A stretch of 64,000 nucleotides of DNA from Dreissena polymorpha (taxonomy: Eukaryota > Mollusca > Bivalvia > Myida > Dreissenidae): NCBI RefSeq assembly GCF_020536995.1, contig NC_068359.1, positions 101,847,384 through 101,911,383 of the forward strand, given 5' to 3'. Below the pieces are notes generated by a model. It had not been told where the DNA came from. It worked only from the letters and a program-made list of their open reading frames with translations, and made no database searches. The stretch's first letter is position 1. Every line of letters starts with the position of its first letter. A program made the translations under genes and the position numbers. This document shows, piece by piece, positions 1 to 13,189 of this stretch.

Positions 1-51
1 TTTTTTTCACAATGAAAACCTGGTTTTGTGACAATTTTGTCCCTTGTTTCT
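1..51. repeat. Terminal piece of a TIR element
   Basis: The first 50 bases match 57806-57856 almost base for base (core TGAAAACCTGG followed by TTTGTGACAATTTTGTCCC). The 57.8-kb copy is the right end and right flank of a complete inverted-repeat element, so this is probably the end of another copy whose body lies outside the window. Confidence 0.55.
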
Positions 52-1140
52 TCTTTCATTACAGATAAACAAATGAAATTGGTCTAATGACCAGCGCTAT
101 CATAGTCTGTTTCATAGTCTGTTTCTATCCAGCTCCTACAAATGATAGAAATAATTGCAATTTAAATTTTCACTGAAATACCAATGTTAATTCCGAAACG
201 CGTATCTGAATTTCACTTTATACGCGACATTAAAATTAATTTTATTAAAAGTGCACCCCACATGTCGTCTGCTTGAAAAGTGTGGGTGTATAGATATAAA
301 AAAATAAAAAAAATACAGTGCAGAAAACCACGAGAACTATAGAAACTACTTTCATTTTGAAAAATTGTACTGTAGTGCGTAGTATCAAAACTTGATGATC
401 GCGTATGATAATTATTTTTTGATTTTTTCAAACAAAACGGAACAAGTACGCTGTTTCTGTTAAGCAATTACCATTTTCATTGGTCATTATTGATTATATA
501 TTTTGTCGATGTATATTCCTCGAGGACTGCATGTAACTTGGTTGCTAGGCAGCTGTGAAAGGACGTTGTCATGGGTGGCATGTGCGCTTTACGCCGATGA
601 CGCCAACTGTATGGTATTGGGCGTTTGGGAGTATTGTTTGTCACACTATAAATACTAATAAACTAGAAAGTGCACGTCAATAAGGACATATACGGTAAAA
701 AAGATATTAAAAAAAGTTTCAATGATTGTTTCAATCACATTGTCAACGCTTTTGCATGTAAGGTTCGATAAAAACAAGATCATCACTTGGTACATTTCTT
801 ATTTATATATATAGTGTATATGTGAATCATATTGGTAGTCAGTCAATCTTTTTGATATGCAAATTTGTCAGGAAAAATTCTCCTGCATAATTTATTTTAA
901 CATACAGCATTCAAACGTGCATGAATTGGTCCTCTTCGTATGCATTTGTGCATGTCTGAGCACCGTGTGCTTTTGGTGAACTTTTGTTTTCGCCATTTGT
1001 CCGTCATTTGTCATGCATCAGCAATATTTATCTTAGTGACACCCTACAAGCTCAATTTATATTCCAATCTTCATTAAACTTGGTCAGAATATTTTCTCCC
1101 ATTTACATAAACTAGGTCGCTTTTTAAAATTAAAGTAAAA
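52..1140. other. Non-coding, no feature recognised
   Basis: AT-rich sequence with frequent stops in all frames. I see no exon with splice sites and no clear repeat structure, apart from short A and T runs. Confidence 0.5.
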
Positions 1141-3130
1141 GCTTGTTATAAAAAAGGCCGCCAATGGGCCGGGCAGTTTACCTTATATGGCTAGCCTATA
1201 GTTAGACCTTCTTAACACTCTAGAAGAAACATTTATTGTCCGATCTTCATGAAGCTTGATCAGAACATTTGTTCTAACGCGTTCTTGGCTGAAATCCCAA
1301 ATGGTTCCAGTTCGTTGAAAAGCATGGCAGCCAGGAGGCCAGGCAGTTTTCATTATAAAGTAAACATTTTTACAGTCTACACCAAACATGGCCTTACCGA
1401 CCCATTTGTTGCTGACTGAATATTCCGAGGGCACCTAATTGAAAAAAAATCAATTATGCACATCAATTTTATTTGACAAATGCGGGTCACTATAATTCAA
1501 ACTGATATCTATATCACTTAATAATCGTATTACTTTGTTAAGCGACTAGGTTTTCATTGATTTAGACCGGCTTGAACCTCATTTGTCAGATGATGATCAT
1601 GGACACAAATTTACCAATCAATTTCCCTTGAAAAACTCCGTCAGCAACAAGTGCTCATTGGTACAGAAAAGCATGTGTATAAAGAGGCTATTGCTATTTA
1701 ATGCTATGCAGTAAACTGAAAGAGGCATAATAACAAATTTGTTCTCAACGTTTTCCTACAGTTCTGTAAAAATTTGAATAGTTTGGATTTGACTGTTGAG
1801 ACCACTATAGAAGTAACACTTATAGTCCAATCTCCATTAAACTTTGTCAGAGCATTTGTTTTAATGATATCTTGGCCGAGTTTCACACTGGGTCACATTA
1901 GGTAAAAAAAAGACAATTTATTTCGGTCAAATCTTTATGACACTTTGTCAGAACGTGTTGTCTACTGAATGTAATAAGCCACAAAACTGACATTTTAATA
2001 CATTTTTACTTTTTTTTCAATTTTTGTGTCATATATCAAATATTTAAATATTAAGACAACCTTTTTGGTGAAAATAATGTTTTTACCAAATTTTACAAAT
2101 TGACATGAGGTAACACATGTAGTCGTCTGAATTTTAAAAGAAGTGTTGACTGTTACTGACATTTTGTAAAATTTTCAGGAAAGCAAAAAACTGTGTATTT
2201 AAATAACATTCATTTTTCAGTATTCTAATTTTCTGATGAGTGTTATAATAAAAGTAGACAAAAAAAAGCAAAACTCCAAAATAAGATGTCTTTTTCCAAA
2301 CAATAAATTATTAAGAAAGAAGCAGTAAACATATTTTCAACGCTGAAATAGTTTGAATGTGCCGAATAACGTAGGTGCACTAAATGTATAACGGACAAAT
2401 GTACTCCTGAAAAATTAAACAAAATGTCTGTTACACTAGTTATTACATTAAGTAGACAATTTGTTCTAGGGATAAATGGGCCAATTGTTTGAAAATGGTT
2501 CCAATTGGCACGAGGTAGAGTAGTGCTTCTAATATGCCTATAGTGAAACCTTGTTTGCACTCAATCTTAAAGAAAATCGGTCAGAAGATTTTATAACGAT
2601 ACCTAAGTGGCGTTTGAAAATGGTTACGGTCCGTTGAAAACCACCGGTGAAACCTAATGTTGACACTATTGGCCACATTTATTCCCTTATCTTCATGAAA
2701 ACTGGTCAGAACATTTTTCCCAACCAAATATGACCTTGGTATGAAACAGGTTACATAAGGTCACAATTTTGAAATGCTTAAAACACTATATTTTGCATTG
2801 TTTGTCCTATTTTCATGAACCCTGGTCAAAATGTGTTCTAGCTAATATCTCAGCTGAATTTGAAAATGGTTCCAGCCAATTGAACAATTTGACTGCTAGC
2901 GGGTGGGACAGTTTACTTGGATTTTACTACAGTAAAGCCTTGTTAACACTCGTGAAGTTATAGTTTTATTTCAATCTTCGTGAAACTTAGTCCGAAAATT
3001 TGTCCTTATGATATCTCAGCCAAGTTCAAAAGTGTGTCATGTGAGGTTAAAACCTAGGTCATTAGGTCAAATTTAAGAATATTTCAAACTTGTTTATTCT
3101 CAATTTTAAAGTATTTCGTAGCAAAAAAAA
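1140..3130. repeat. Degenerate dispersed repeat (AACTTGGTCAGAACATTTG family)
   Basis: Several diverged units of about 150-200 bp share phrases such as CAATCTTCATGAAACTTGGT, CAGAACATTTGTTCTAA, ATATCTTGGCCGAGTT and AAAATGGTTCCAGTTCGTTG. The same phrases recur at 37430-37510, 38260-38590, 39040-39150, 43270-43510 and 63500-64000. No coding frame survives across units. The mechanism of spread is not visible. Confidence 0.6.
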
Positions 3131-4314
3131 CCTACAAACATCCAATAAAAATGGTCTCAGCCCCATAACCAAAATGGCGAAAACAAAGCACTAGGACACA
3201 ATAATTCTCAACCATTTTGGATATGTTGAAAATATGATATTAATATTATATCTAGATCCATTTTGTCATTTAATTTTATACGACAATGATATTTGTAAAG
3301 ATAGGTAACCATAATTATTCATGGTGATAACAACATAAATTTAAGCGGTAATACATGTATAAATGAAGTGAAGACATATTCATGCACAAAAAATTAATAT
3401 CTAGATGTACAGTCAAACCTGAGAACAGCGGTATGTTCAGGGAAATGGCCGAAATGGTCCTTGTAGACAGGTTACCGCTGACTCATTGCCAATAAAAATG
3501 TATAATTAAATAAATAATTTCTATTTAATACTACGGATAAATATCTTATAAATTGATTTAAACTTATAGTTAAACTTATTTATCAGTGAAAATATTTACT
3601 CTTGAATCTCTTCTGCATCTTGTTCATTCAGTAAGTCAACCTGTTCATATTACGTTCATAGGAAGATACTTTTAAATAACAGTCTTCACGTGTCATTGAC
3701 ATAATGTCAGAAAAAGCATAAATATCAGATTTGCTTTTATAAACCAAGTTTTACATAAAATCAATCCGCCACATACATGCCAAAAGTTTTTATTATAAAA
3801 GTTGCAATATATGTATCCCGGAAAAAAGCAACTTTTAGAAAAAAAACACTAATCTGCTGGTACAAATAAACATGACCCATTTATAATCCTTTCAAAATCA
3901 CACACCGTATAAACTGTTATTATTTAAAGGAAGCTATCATTGGTTGATATAATGGACCAGCGTTGTTTTTACCGGGGTGATTAGTGGGTTTTTCTAAGCT
4001 CGTGCTTTTCCGGGATCAGTCTATTCAATGTCTGTTTTCAAGACGAAAATAGACGATCACTAATCCTTTAATCGCCTTCTTACAAAAACACTTGCTAGCC
4101 CAGTGTTGTTGTTGACACCTTTTTGGGGATAAAGATCTATTAATTTTTTTGGCAGTCTCATGCTATGGCATTTTGAATACTTTTCCCCATAATTATCCCA
4201 GAGGGACAAACCTCACCAGCCTTGTTTTGTTTTCTCACAGTGGGTCGCATTTATCACATAAAAGACAGTAACCGTTATCAGATTTTTAGACTCAAAATAG
4301 AGCCTGTCTTATAA
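3130..4314. other. Non-coding stretch with a short dispersed repeat
   Basis: No gene is seen. A segment around 3408-3490 (CAGTCAAACCTGAGAACAGC to GTTACCGCTGACTCATTG) has the look of a short dispersed element with a GCGGTA/TACCGC inverted core. Confidence 0.4.
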
Positions 4315-4539
4315 TTAACCTTTTGCATGCTGGGAAATTTGTCGTCTGCTAAAATGTCGTCTGCTGATTTTCTAAAATTAGCATTTTCTTCGAATTTTTC
4401 AAAGAATACTATCAGAATAGCAAACAGTTTAGATCCTGATGAGACGCCACGTTCTGTAGCGTCTCATCTGGATCCAAACTGTTTGCAAAGGCCTTCAAAA
4501 TTCATTTCCAAAATTCGGTTTCAGCACTAAAAGAGTTAA
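4315..4539 (+). mobile_element. Hairpin MITE-like element, copy 1 (AGACGCCAC family)
   Basis: The element begins TTAACC-TTTTGCATGCTGGG and ends with the matching inverted TCAGCACTAAAAGAGTTAA. Its centre is a palindrome (AACAGTTTAGATCCTGATGA, AGACGCCAC, then the complement). Three more copies lie in the window at 8074, 24562 and 34493. It is non-coding. I assign it to DNA transposons of the MITE type from structure only; the superfamily is unknown. Confidence 0.75.
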
Positions 4540-4842
4540 CCATTTACCACATTTTCACTTTGTTTCTGAGTGGGAAAGGGTTAACTCTCCATAACATTGT
4601 GGTGTAGAGACACTTTCATAATCTTGACGATGAATTGTGGGTTGGTTAGTTGGTTGGCCTATCCATATTTAGTGTATTGCCCATTTGTGCATGATGGTCT
4701 TGTTAATTAAATGATCATAAGCTCTAATTGTAATGTCTCAACCATCAAGTATGGTGCTCTCTTTAAAGTCCGTGTCACTTTAAATTTTGACCAAATTGCA
4801 GTTTTTATTGTTATCCAAATATCACATTCTCTTTATTCTTAG

Positions 4843-4926
4843 GCATATAGTGTTACTCCAGCGAGGATGAACACAGTTGTGGCCTTGGCTCATGAAGACA
4901 TGAGAAAGCGTCTCAACATTGTACAG
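4843..4926 (+). CDS. Isolated exon-like segment, gene unknown
   Basis: An acceptor with a pyrimidine-rich tract (CTCTTTATTCTTAG) is followed by 84 bases open in only one frame and then a donor (CAG-GTAACC). The 28 codons read AYSVTPARMNTVV, then ALAHEDMRKRLNIVQ, entering and leaving in phase 0. The composition is protein-like and unlike the repeats around it. I do not recognise the family and no partner exon can be joined with confidence. One possible continuation is an acceptor at 9291 giving VASDS and then a stop. It may belong to a gene with exons outside the window, or be a relic. Confidence 0.45.
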
Positions 4927-5679
4927 GTAACCAGAAATATAAAGAAGTGAAACTCCAGCTGCTGGAGTAGTATTGAATTATTATTATAAACAATTAGTAG
5001 GTCCTTTATTTAAGGCAAGTGACCGATTGCCCAAAGAGTACAAAACAGCACAATACAGCACAAATCCAAATCAACATAAACACAAATAAGAATAAAGCTG
5101 GGGTCACCGCCTTGGAACGGTCATTGCAAAGCATTGGGGGTTTAAACCGGTTATAGAGCGCTCAACCTCACAATTGGCCCAACAATATTCATAATACATT
5201 TAAGTGTAAATGAAATTTAACCTCATAGCATTGTAACTCAAATTAAACAATAATAAAAGGGAATTCAAACGCATTCAATTTAATTACAATTTAATTACTC
5301 AATGGTATTACAGATACCAGAGCAACAGAGTTACAACTTTTTGAGAGCATAATTGTTTGACATTGAAATATAATATCGCCTCATTCACTTTCAATGGCAC
5401 ATGATAAAGTTTTGCACCAAGAGGGCATATACACTCAGCATAAATTCTAATACACCAAATTACAATGGTTTTACTCTATTTACAAGATATTTAGCTGGGC
5501 GATAGTAAGAAATCCTTCGAAACTTGTTTAAGTTTTTATATGTATATCCCACAGAGAGGGTCAATCTTGGAGTCACTCTGTCTGTTCATTGGTTTGCCTG
5601 TTCATTGGTTTGTCTGTTTAAATGGTACAAGTTTGGAGCAAACTGTTTCTACCTTTCTCAAGCGAATAAATTGTTTCGC

Positions 5680-8053
5680 CATGTATGTATGCACGATACT
5701 TTCCTCATCCCCAATGATCTGTACAGTATTGCTATTTATGTTTGCACAATACTTTCCTCATCCCAAATGATCTGTACAGAATCCCCATGCATGTACGCAC
5801 AATACTTTCCTCATCCCCAATGATCTGTACAGTATCCCCATGTATGTATGCACAATACTTTCCTCATCCCAAATGATCTGTACAGTATCCCCATGTATGT
5901 ATGCACAATACTTTCCTCATCCCAAATGATCTGTAAAGTATCCCCATGTATGTATGCACAATACTTTCCTCATCCCCAATGATCTGTACAGTATCCCCAT
6001 GTATGTATGCACAATACTTTCCTCATCCCCAATGATCTGTACAGTATCCCCATGTATGTATGCACAATACTTTCCTCATCCCAAATGATCTGTACAGTAT
6101 CCCAATGTATGTATGCACAATACTTTCCTCATCCCCAATGATCTTTACAGTATCCCCATGTATGTATGCACAATACTTTCCTCATCCCCAATGATTTGTA
6201 CAGTATCCCCATGTATGTATGCACAATACTTTCCTCATCCCAAATGATCTGTACAGTATCCGCATGTATGTATGCACAATACTTTCCTCATCCCAAATGA
6301 TCTGTACAGTATCCCCATGTATGTATTCACAATACTTTACTCATCCCAAATGATCTGTACAGTATCCCCATGTATGTATGCACAATACTTTCCTCATCCC
6401 AAATGATCTGTACAGTATCCCCATGTATGTATGCACAATACTTTCCTCATCCCCAATGATCTGTACAGTATCCCCATGTATGTATGCACAATACTTTCCT
6501 CATCCCAATGATCTGTACAGTATCCCCATGTATGTATGCACAATACTTTCCTCATCCCAATGATCTGTACAGTATTGCTATTTATGTATGCACAATACTT
6601 TCCTCATCCCCAATGATCTGTACAGTATCCCCATGTATGTATGCACAATACTTTCCTCATCCCCAATGATCTGTACAGTATCCCCATGTATGTATGCACA
6701 ATACTTTCCTCATCCCAAATGATCTGTACAGTATCCCCATGTATGTATGCACAATACTTTCCTCATCCCAAATGATCTGTACAGTATCCCCATGTATGTA
6801 TGCACAATACTTTCCTCATCCCCAATGATCTGTACAGTATCCCCATGTATGTATGCACAATACTTTCCTCATCCCCAATGATCTGTACAGTATCCCCATG
6901 TATGTATGCACAATACTTTCCTCATCCTAAATGATCTGTACAGTATCGCTATTTATGTTTGCACAATTCTTTCCTCATCCCAAATGATCTGTACAGTATC
7001 CCCTTGTATGTATGCACAATACTTTCCTCATCCCAAATGATCTGTACAGTATCCCCATGTATGTATGCACAATACTTTCCTCATCCCCAATGATCTGTAC
7101 AGTATCCCCATGTATGTATGCACAATACTTTCCTCATCCCCAATGATCTGTACAGTATCCCCATGTATGTATGCACAATACTTTCCTCATCCCAAATGAT
7201 CTGTACAGTATCCCCATGTATATATGCACAATACTTTCCTCATCTCCAATGATCTTTACAGTATTGCTATTTATGTTTGCACAATACTTTCCTCATCCCC
7301 AATGATCTGTACAGTATCCCCATGTATGTATGCACAATACTTTCCTCATCCCAAATGATCTGTACAGTATCCCCATGTATGTATGCACAATACTTTCCTC
7401 ATCCCCAATGATCTGTACAGTATCCCCATGTATGTATGCACAATACTTTCCTCATCCCCAATGATCTGTACAGTATCCCCATGTATGTATGCACAATACT
7501 TTCCTCATCCCCAATGATCTGTACAGTATCCCCATGTATGTATGCACAATACTTTCCTCATCCCCAATGATTTGTACAGTATCCTCATGTATGTATGCAC
7601 AATACTTTCCTCATCCCAAATGATATGTACAGTATCCCCATGTATGTATGCACAATACTTTCCTCATCCCAAATGATCTGTACAGTATCCCCATGTATGT
7701 ATGCACAATACTTTCCTCATCCCCAATGATCTGTACAGTATCCTCATGTATGTATGCACAATACTTTCCTCATCCCAAATGATCTGTACAGTATCCCCAT
7801 GTATGTATGCACAATACCTTCCTCATCCCAAATGATCTGTACAGTATCCCCATGTATGTATGCACAATACTTTCCTCATCCCAAATGATCTGTACAGTAT
7901 CCTCATGTATGTATGCACAATACTTTCCTCATCCCAAATGATCTGTACAGTATCCCCATGTATGTATGCACAATACTTTCCTCATACCAAATGATCTGTA
8001 CAGTATCGCTATTTATGTTTGCACAATACTTTTCTCATCCCCAATGATCTGTA
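5680..8053 (+). repeat. 53-bp satellite array, about 45 units
   Basis: The unit begins ATGTATGTATGCACAATACT, runs through TTTCCTCATCCCCAATGATC and ends TGTACAGTATCCCC. Most units differ at only one to three positions, mainly CCCCAATG versus CCCAAATG. A distinct variant (ATTGCTATTTATGTTTGCAC or close) recurs near 5727, 6573, 6945, 7262 and 8005. Since 53 is not a multiple of three, the open frames here are accidental. The array ends about 20 bp before a hairpin element. Confidence 0.95.
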
Positions 8054-8073
8054 AAATCATGAGATTTTTTCTC

Positions 8074-8284
8074 TTAAAGCTTTGCATGCTGGGAAATTTG
8101 TCGTTTAAAATGTCGTCCGCTGAATTTCTAAAATTAGCATTTTCTTCGATTTTTTTTCAAAGAATACTTTCAGAATAGCAAACAGTTTGAATCCTGATGA
8201 GATGCCACGTATTGTGGCGTCTCATCTGGATCCAAACTGTTTGCAAAGGCCTTCAAAATTCTGTTCCAGCACTGAAAGAGTTAA
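8074..8284 (+). mobile_element. Hairpin MITE-like element, copy 2 (AGACGCCAC family)
   Basis: Same family as 4315-4539: TTGCATGCTGGGAAATTTGT at the start, CCAGCACTGAAAGAGTTAA at the end, and a GTTTGAATCCTGATGAGATG palindromic core. It abuts the end of the 53-bp satellite. Confidence 0.75.
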
Positions 8285-9615
8285 ACCTGTGCATTACAAA
8301 GTGCTAATTGAGGCTAAAATTAAGCACAATATTCCCTGCTCAAAAGGCATATATTTTCCCCCTTTAATTATTTTTAAATTGCACTCTTAATATGCGTGTT
8401 GTTGGGTTCTTGTATTTCTTAAAACATATCTTTATTGGCTGTCTACATAATAGGGGAAAATGAATGAATTTGCACAAGAACGTAAAAACTATACCATTTG
8501 TTTGCTATTTTGAAGATTATTCAGATTCAGAATGTTCTGTTTAGTCTCCTACCGACGTAACTGGTTTACCCCCAGTCTGTCAGTGTTTCCGTGTTGCCGT
8601 CCAAACCTGATATCATAGGTACATCATGTCGAGAAATTTAAGATTAATGCACAGAGCCTAAATGCCCTGATACATTTTCTGATGATTCCATAGCTAGTGA
8701 GGTAACTTCAAGGTGTTACAGCGTAGTATTAAAAATATTAAACGGCATTATTACTCTCCCGCGACGTCATCAATGATGTAAAAACCATTATTTGAAACTG
8801 GAATAAACAATATAGTGCAACTATTTCATTGACCAATCAATGATGTCATAAAAAATGTCAGGTGATAAGGTCCTATCTCCAGTTGCATAATCTGCTCTGC
8901 AATGACCAGTCATTTTGAATGTAACTTAAGTCATTATAACTGCACTCCAACTCCATTATGTGTATATGTTACTGTACTAACCATCATGTAGATACATGTT
9001 TGCTAATACTTGCACGATAACTTGTTCTATAATACCAAGGAATAATGCTTTCTTTCTTGCAAAATACGTAGTTACATGTATGCTTACAAGTAAGTCTGAG
9101 AAGTCTGCAGTATACAAAAGCATGGCAACTTATTATCCTATATCTACCTTTAGAGAATTGTGATTTTCTGTTGGAACCTCAATCTTTTCATGATTGTTTT
9201 TTCATTGGATAACTTGAATAAATTGTCATAAAATAATACTAAATTTTGTTTGTATCTGTGTCTGTTAATCAATAAAAAAACAACATTTTAGGTTGCCAGT
9301 GACAGTTAGATATTGGTGTTGGGCCTCAACCAGATGCAGTGCACAAAGTCATGTATAGTGAGTACAGAACAACTGTGTTATCATGACTCCGGTAAGACTT
9401 ATGTATTCCTACTTTTGAGGGAAAAGTTCCTCCTTTTTTTCCTACTTTTTTTGCAAATGTAGTTCCTATGTTTACCTACTTTTTGAAAAAAAGGTCACTT
9501 GACAGCCTGAAATAAGTGTTGAAACTTTTCATTCGCTGTACATATTGTTAATAAAACATTAACAAAGATGTCCCGGTATTATATCTCTCAAACAACTGTA
9601 CTTGTTAAGTAAAAG
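8285..9615. other. Non-coding stretch, no gene seen
   Basis: Ordinary AT-rich sequence. The only item of note is an acceptor-like site at 9290-9291 followed by five codons and a stop (VASDS), with AATAAA near 9551. This could be a last exon for the segment at 4843, but the support is only phase agreement. Confidence 0.35.
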
Positions 9616-9800
9616 ACTAACCAAGACCGGCTGCTGACTGACCATTGGACCGGTCGAATTAATTCCTTAGACCGGATGGCTGACTGACAACTTGACCGGA
9701 CATTTGACTGACACAAGACTGGGCAGCTTACTGATCTATAGACTGGTTGGCTTACTGACCATTAGAGCGGGCAAACTGACTGACCGGCAAACAGGTTCAA
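9616..9800 (+). repeat. Degenerate CTGACTGACCATTAGACCGG repeat
   Basis: Several imperfect units of about 30-40 bp with CTGACTGAC, AGACCGG and CCATTAGA. The same word set makes up the large array at 20390-22200. Confidence 0.7.
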
Positions 9801-10139
9801 TGCATCGTAACTCTCACGTACCTATGCACATACTGATCATAGCTCCAAATCTTTTTAAAAGTTTAAATATTGCATTTACACGTATATTTATAGATGTTTT
9901 TGTCCACTACTATGTAAGTGGATTTTATTCTCAGTTTTTTCTTAAGGAAAGCAGGAAATCTATTTCATCAAGTAGTGATTTTGCATTTATAGACTTACAC
10001 CAAATGATTAGTAATAACAAACAATTAAAGTGTCTTAAGACAAATGTGATGATTTATATTATTGGAATTTATTACTTTCCTTTTTTTGGAACGGCATATC
10101 CCAAAAAGACATTCCTGTGTCATATATAGTTCCGAGTTA

Positions 10140-11215
10140 GTTCCCTGCGCAAAGGCTTGTTATCCATCCCCAAAGGCGGATGGATATAGAATTGGCTTTG
10201 TCCATCTGTCATTCCGTCTGTCACAAAACTTTTCATGGCTATATCTAAGAAACTTTAGAAGATATCAATATGAAACTTCATGGGTGTATGGATATTAATG
10301 AGGTGAAGTGCCAAGAACACGAACCGTAACCATTAACTTTCTTAAATAAGAGTAATTGCCCTTTGTTTCTCTGTATGATCAAACTTTTCAGGGCTATATC
10401 TCAGATACCATACATGATACAAGACTAAAACATGAAACTTCATGGGTGTATTGATATCAGAAAGGAGAAGTGCCATGCACAATTACAATAATCCTACACT
10501 TTCTTAAATAAGAGTTATTGCCCTTTGTTGTTTTTATTTCCCCTGGTAGGGTGGCATAAAGCAATCACACTGTCTGTCCATCTGTCCATCCGGCATTCTG
10601 TTGTCCGGAGGTTTTTTACGCAGCGCATTAAGATATTGAGCTTATTTTTGAGGTGTGAGGTTAACTACATAACCTACAGATGAAGTGTAAAATTTGATCC
10701 GGTCCATTGATTTTGATGAAGATTCACACTTTGGCTGATCTAAATTTTTGCATAGGGAAGTAATAATCTTTAAAGGGAGATAATTTTTATTAAGCCTTTG
10801 GCACGTACAAGGTCATTTTTGAAAAGGGAAGTAATATTTTTAAAGGGATATTATCCAAGGTAGGATCTTCCATTAATAAAAAGTAAAAGGTATAGAGATT
10901 TGAGACAAAGGTGGATATATAAATTTTCCCTAAAATAACCCTTTTCGGGATGTTTTTTACGCAACACTTTCAGATATTGAGCTGATTTTTGTTTTGGAAT
11001 GTGAGTCTACGTACATCACTTTCACAAAAAATGTGAAATTTGTCTTGGTGTATTGATTTGTGGCAAACTTATGGGCTTTTGACCAAGACATTTTCAATAT
11101 AATAACTGTTTTCCGAAGTTTTTTTACGCAACGCTTTCAGAAGCTGATGTTTGGTATGTTAGTCTACCTACATTACTTACAAATGAAGTGTGAGTTTCGT
11201 TGCCGTCAATTGATT
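10140..11215. repeat. Degenerate repeats: AAACTTCATGGGTGTA and TTTTTTACGCAACGCTTTCA families
   Basis: Two diverged families lie side by side. The first (10150-10540) repeats GGCTATATCTCAGA, ATGAAACTTCATGGGTGTAT and TAAGAGTTATTGCCCTTTGT. The second (10600-11215) repeats GTTTTTTACGCAACGC, ATATTGAGCTGATTTTTG and CTACAGATGAAGTGTGAA. The second family returns at 14640-14940, 16090-16210 and 22350-24160. Confidence 0.65.
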
Positions 11216-12480
11216 TTTAGCTCATCTATTTTTTGAAAAAAAATTATGAGCTATTGTCATCACCTTGGCGTAGGCGTCTGCGTCGGCGTTGGCGTCCGGT
11301 TAAGTTTTGCGTTTAGGTCCACTTTTCTCAGAAAGTATCAATGCTATTGCATTCAAACTTGGTACACTTACTTACTATCATGAGGGGACTGGGCAGGCAA
11401 AGTTAGATAACTCTGGTGTGCATTTTGACTGAATTATGTGCCCTTTTTATACTTAGAAAATTGAAAAATTTGGTTACGTTTTGCGTTTAGGTCCACTTTT
11501 TTCAGAAAGTATCAATGCTATTGCATTCAAACTTGGTACACTTACTTACTATCATGAGGGGACTGGGAAGGCAAACTTAGATAACTCTGGCGTGCATTTT
11601 GACAGAATTATGTGCCCTTTTTATACTTAGAAAATTGAAAAATTTGGTTAAGTTTTGTGTTTAGGTCCATTTTATTCCTTAAGTATCAAAGCTATTGCTT
11701 TCATACTTGCAACACTTACTAACTATCATAAGGTGACTGTGCAGGCAAAGTAATGTAACTCTGACTGGCATTTTGACACAATTATGTGCCCTTTTTATAC
11801 TTAGAAAATTGAAAATTTGGTGATGTTTTGTGTTTAGGTCCACTTTATTCCTACAGTATCAAAGCTATTGCTTTCATACTTGCAACACTTATTAACTATC
11901 GTAAGGGGACTGTGCAGGCAAAGTTATGTAACTCTGACTGGCATTTGGACGGAATTATGGGCCCTTTATACTTAGAAAATTGAAAGTTTGGTTAAGTTTT
12001 GTGTTTTGGTCCACTTTACCCCATAAAGTATCAAAGATATTGCTTTCATTCTTGGAACACTCGCAAACTATCATAAGGGTACAGTGAAAGGACAAGTCGC
12101 ATAACTCTGGATGTCATTTTTACGGAATTATGGCCCTTTTTTGACCTAGTAACTTTGAATATATGGTTAAATTTTGTGTTTCGATCCACTTTACTTCTTA
12201 AGTATCAAGGCTATTGCTTTAAAACTTCAAATACTTTCATGCTATCATGAGGTTACTGTACCTGGCAAGTTGAATTTTACCTTGATCTTTGAATGACCTT
12301 GACTGTCAAGGTCAAATTATTAAATTTTGCTAAAATTGCCATAACTTCTTTATTTATGATTAGAATTGATTGATACTTTGACAAAACTACTCTTACCTGA
12401 CATACCACAATAGACTCCACCCAAACCATCGCCCGTGACACCCCCTTCCCCCCCCCCCACCCGAATCCCCCCCCCCCTAT
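11214..12480. repeat. GAGCTATTGTCATCACC array family, copy 1
   Basis: The copy opens with TTAGCTCATCTATTTTTTG and ATTATGAGCTATTGTCATCA, followed by about six units of roughly 175 bp containing TAAGTTTTGCGTTTAGGTCC, AGTATCAATGCTATTGC, ACTATCATGAGGGGACTG and TTATACTTAGAAAATTG. Sister copies are at 44150-45030 and 58479-59725. No coding frame persists. Confidence 0.8.
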
Positions 12481-13020
12481 TTTTATTTTTTATATTTTAT
12501 TATTATTTTTTTAAGATCATCTCACAAATGACCACCACTTCCTCACACTATACCCCCCCACCCCACCCCCTCCCCAAATTATTTTTTTTAAACGGTTAAA
12601 AAACTAAAATATTTATTTTGATTATTTTATGTTTTAAATACTGTCCAACCATCGCACCGAAGAATCCCCCCCCCCCCCCACCCCCCCTCCCCCCACCCTA
12701 ATCCCCCCCCCTAATTTTTTTTTTTTTTTTTTTTTAACATTATCTCACAAATTGCCACCACACCCTCACACTATACCCCCCCACCTCACCCCCCCATTTT
12801 TTTTTGAAACGGTTAAAAAACACAAATATTTATTTTTATTATTTTATGTTTGAAATACCGTCCAACCATCGCACCCAAGAATCCCCCCCACCCCCCCATC
12901 CCCCCACCCCCCCCCCCCACCCCCCCCATTTTTTTTCTTTTTTACGCATTTTTGGAAGATAATGTAATAAATGTCCACACCCCCACACAATGCACCCCTC
13001 TTTAATCAACCCCTCCCTCC
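12420..13020. repeat. Poly-C and poly-T tracts downstream of the array
   Basis: Runs of 7-12 C alternate with CACCCC, poly-T and the phrase AAATACCGTCCAACCATCGC, which occurs more than once. The same tail follows the sister copy at 59520-59720. On the minus strand the runs become closely spaced G tracts of four or more. Confidence 0.8.
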
Positions 13021-13189
13021 TTTGTGATTGAAAATGAGAGTCCCTTCACCTTTAAAAACAAAATAGATGAGCGGTCTGCACCCGCAAGGCGGTGCTCTTG
13101 TTGGCTTAGTTGTGGGCCTTGTTTTCTTTTAAATAGCTGCTGTGGAACTTCAAAGTGCTGTAGGGGGCATTGTGTTTCACAAAAGTCGC

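Noticed and set aside
5680-8053. CRISPR-like array (regular repeats)
   Set aside because: The units are contiguous with no unique spacers, and the sequence is plainly eukaryotic.
5524-8178. Several frames with MYVCTILSSSPMICTVSPCM-like repeats
   Set aside because: They come from the 53-bp satellite. The unit is not a multiple of three, so the frames exist only by repeat composition.
9692-10129. 145-codon open frame
   Set aside because: It starts in a degenerate tandem repeat and crosses unrelated AT-rich sequence, with no motif or splice context.
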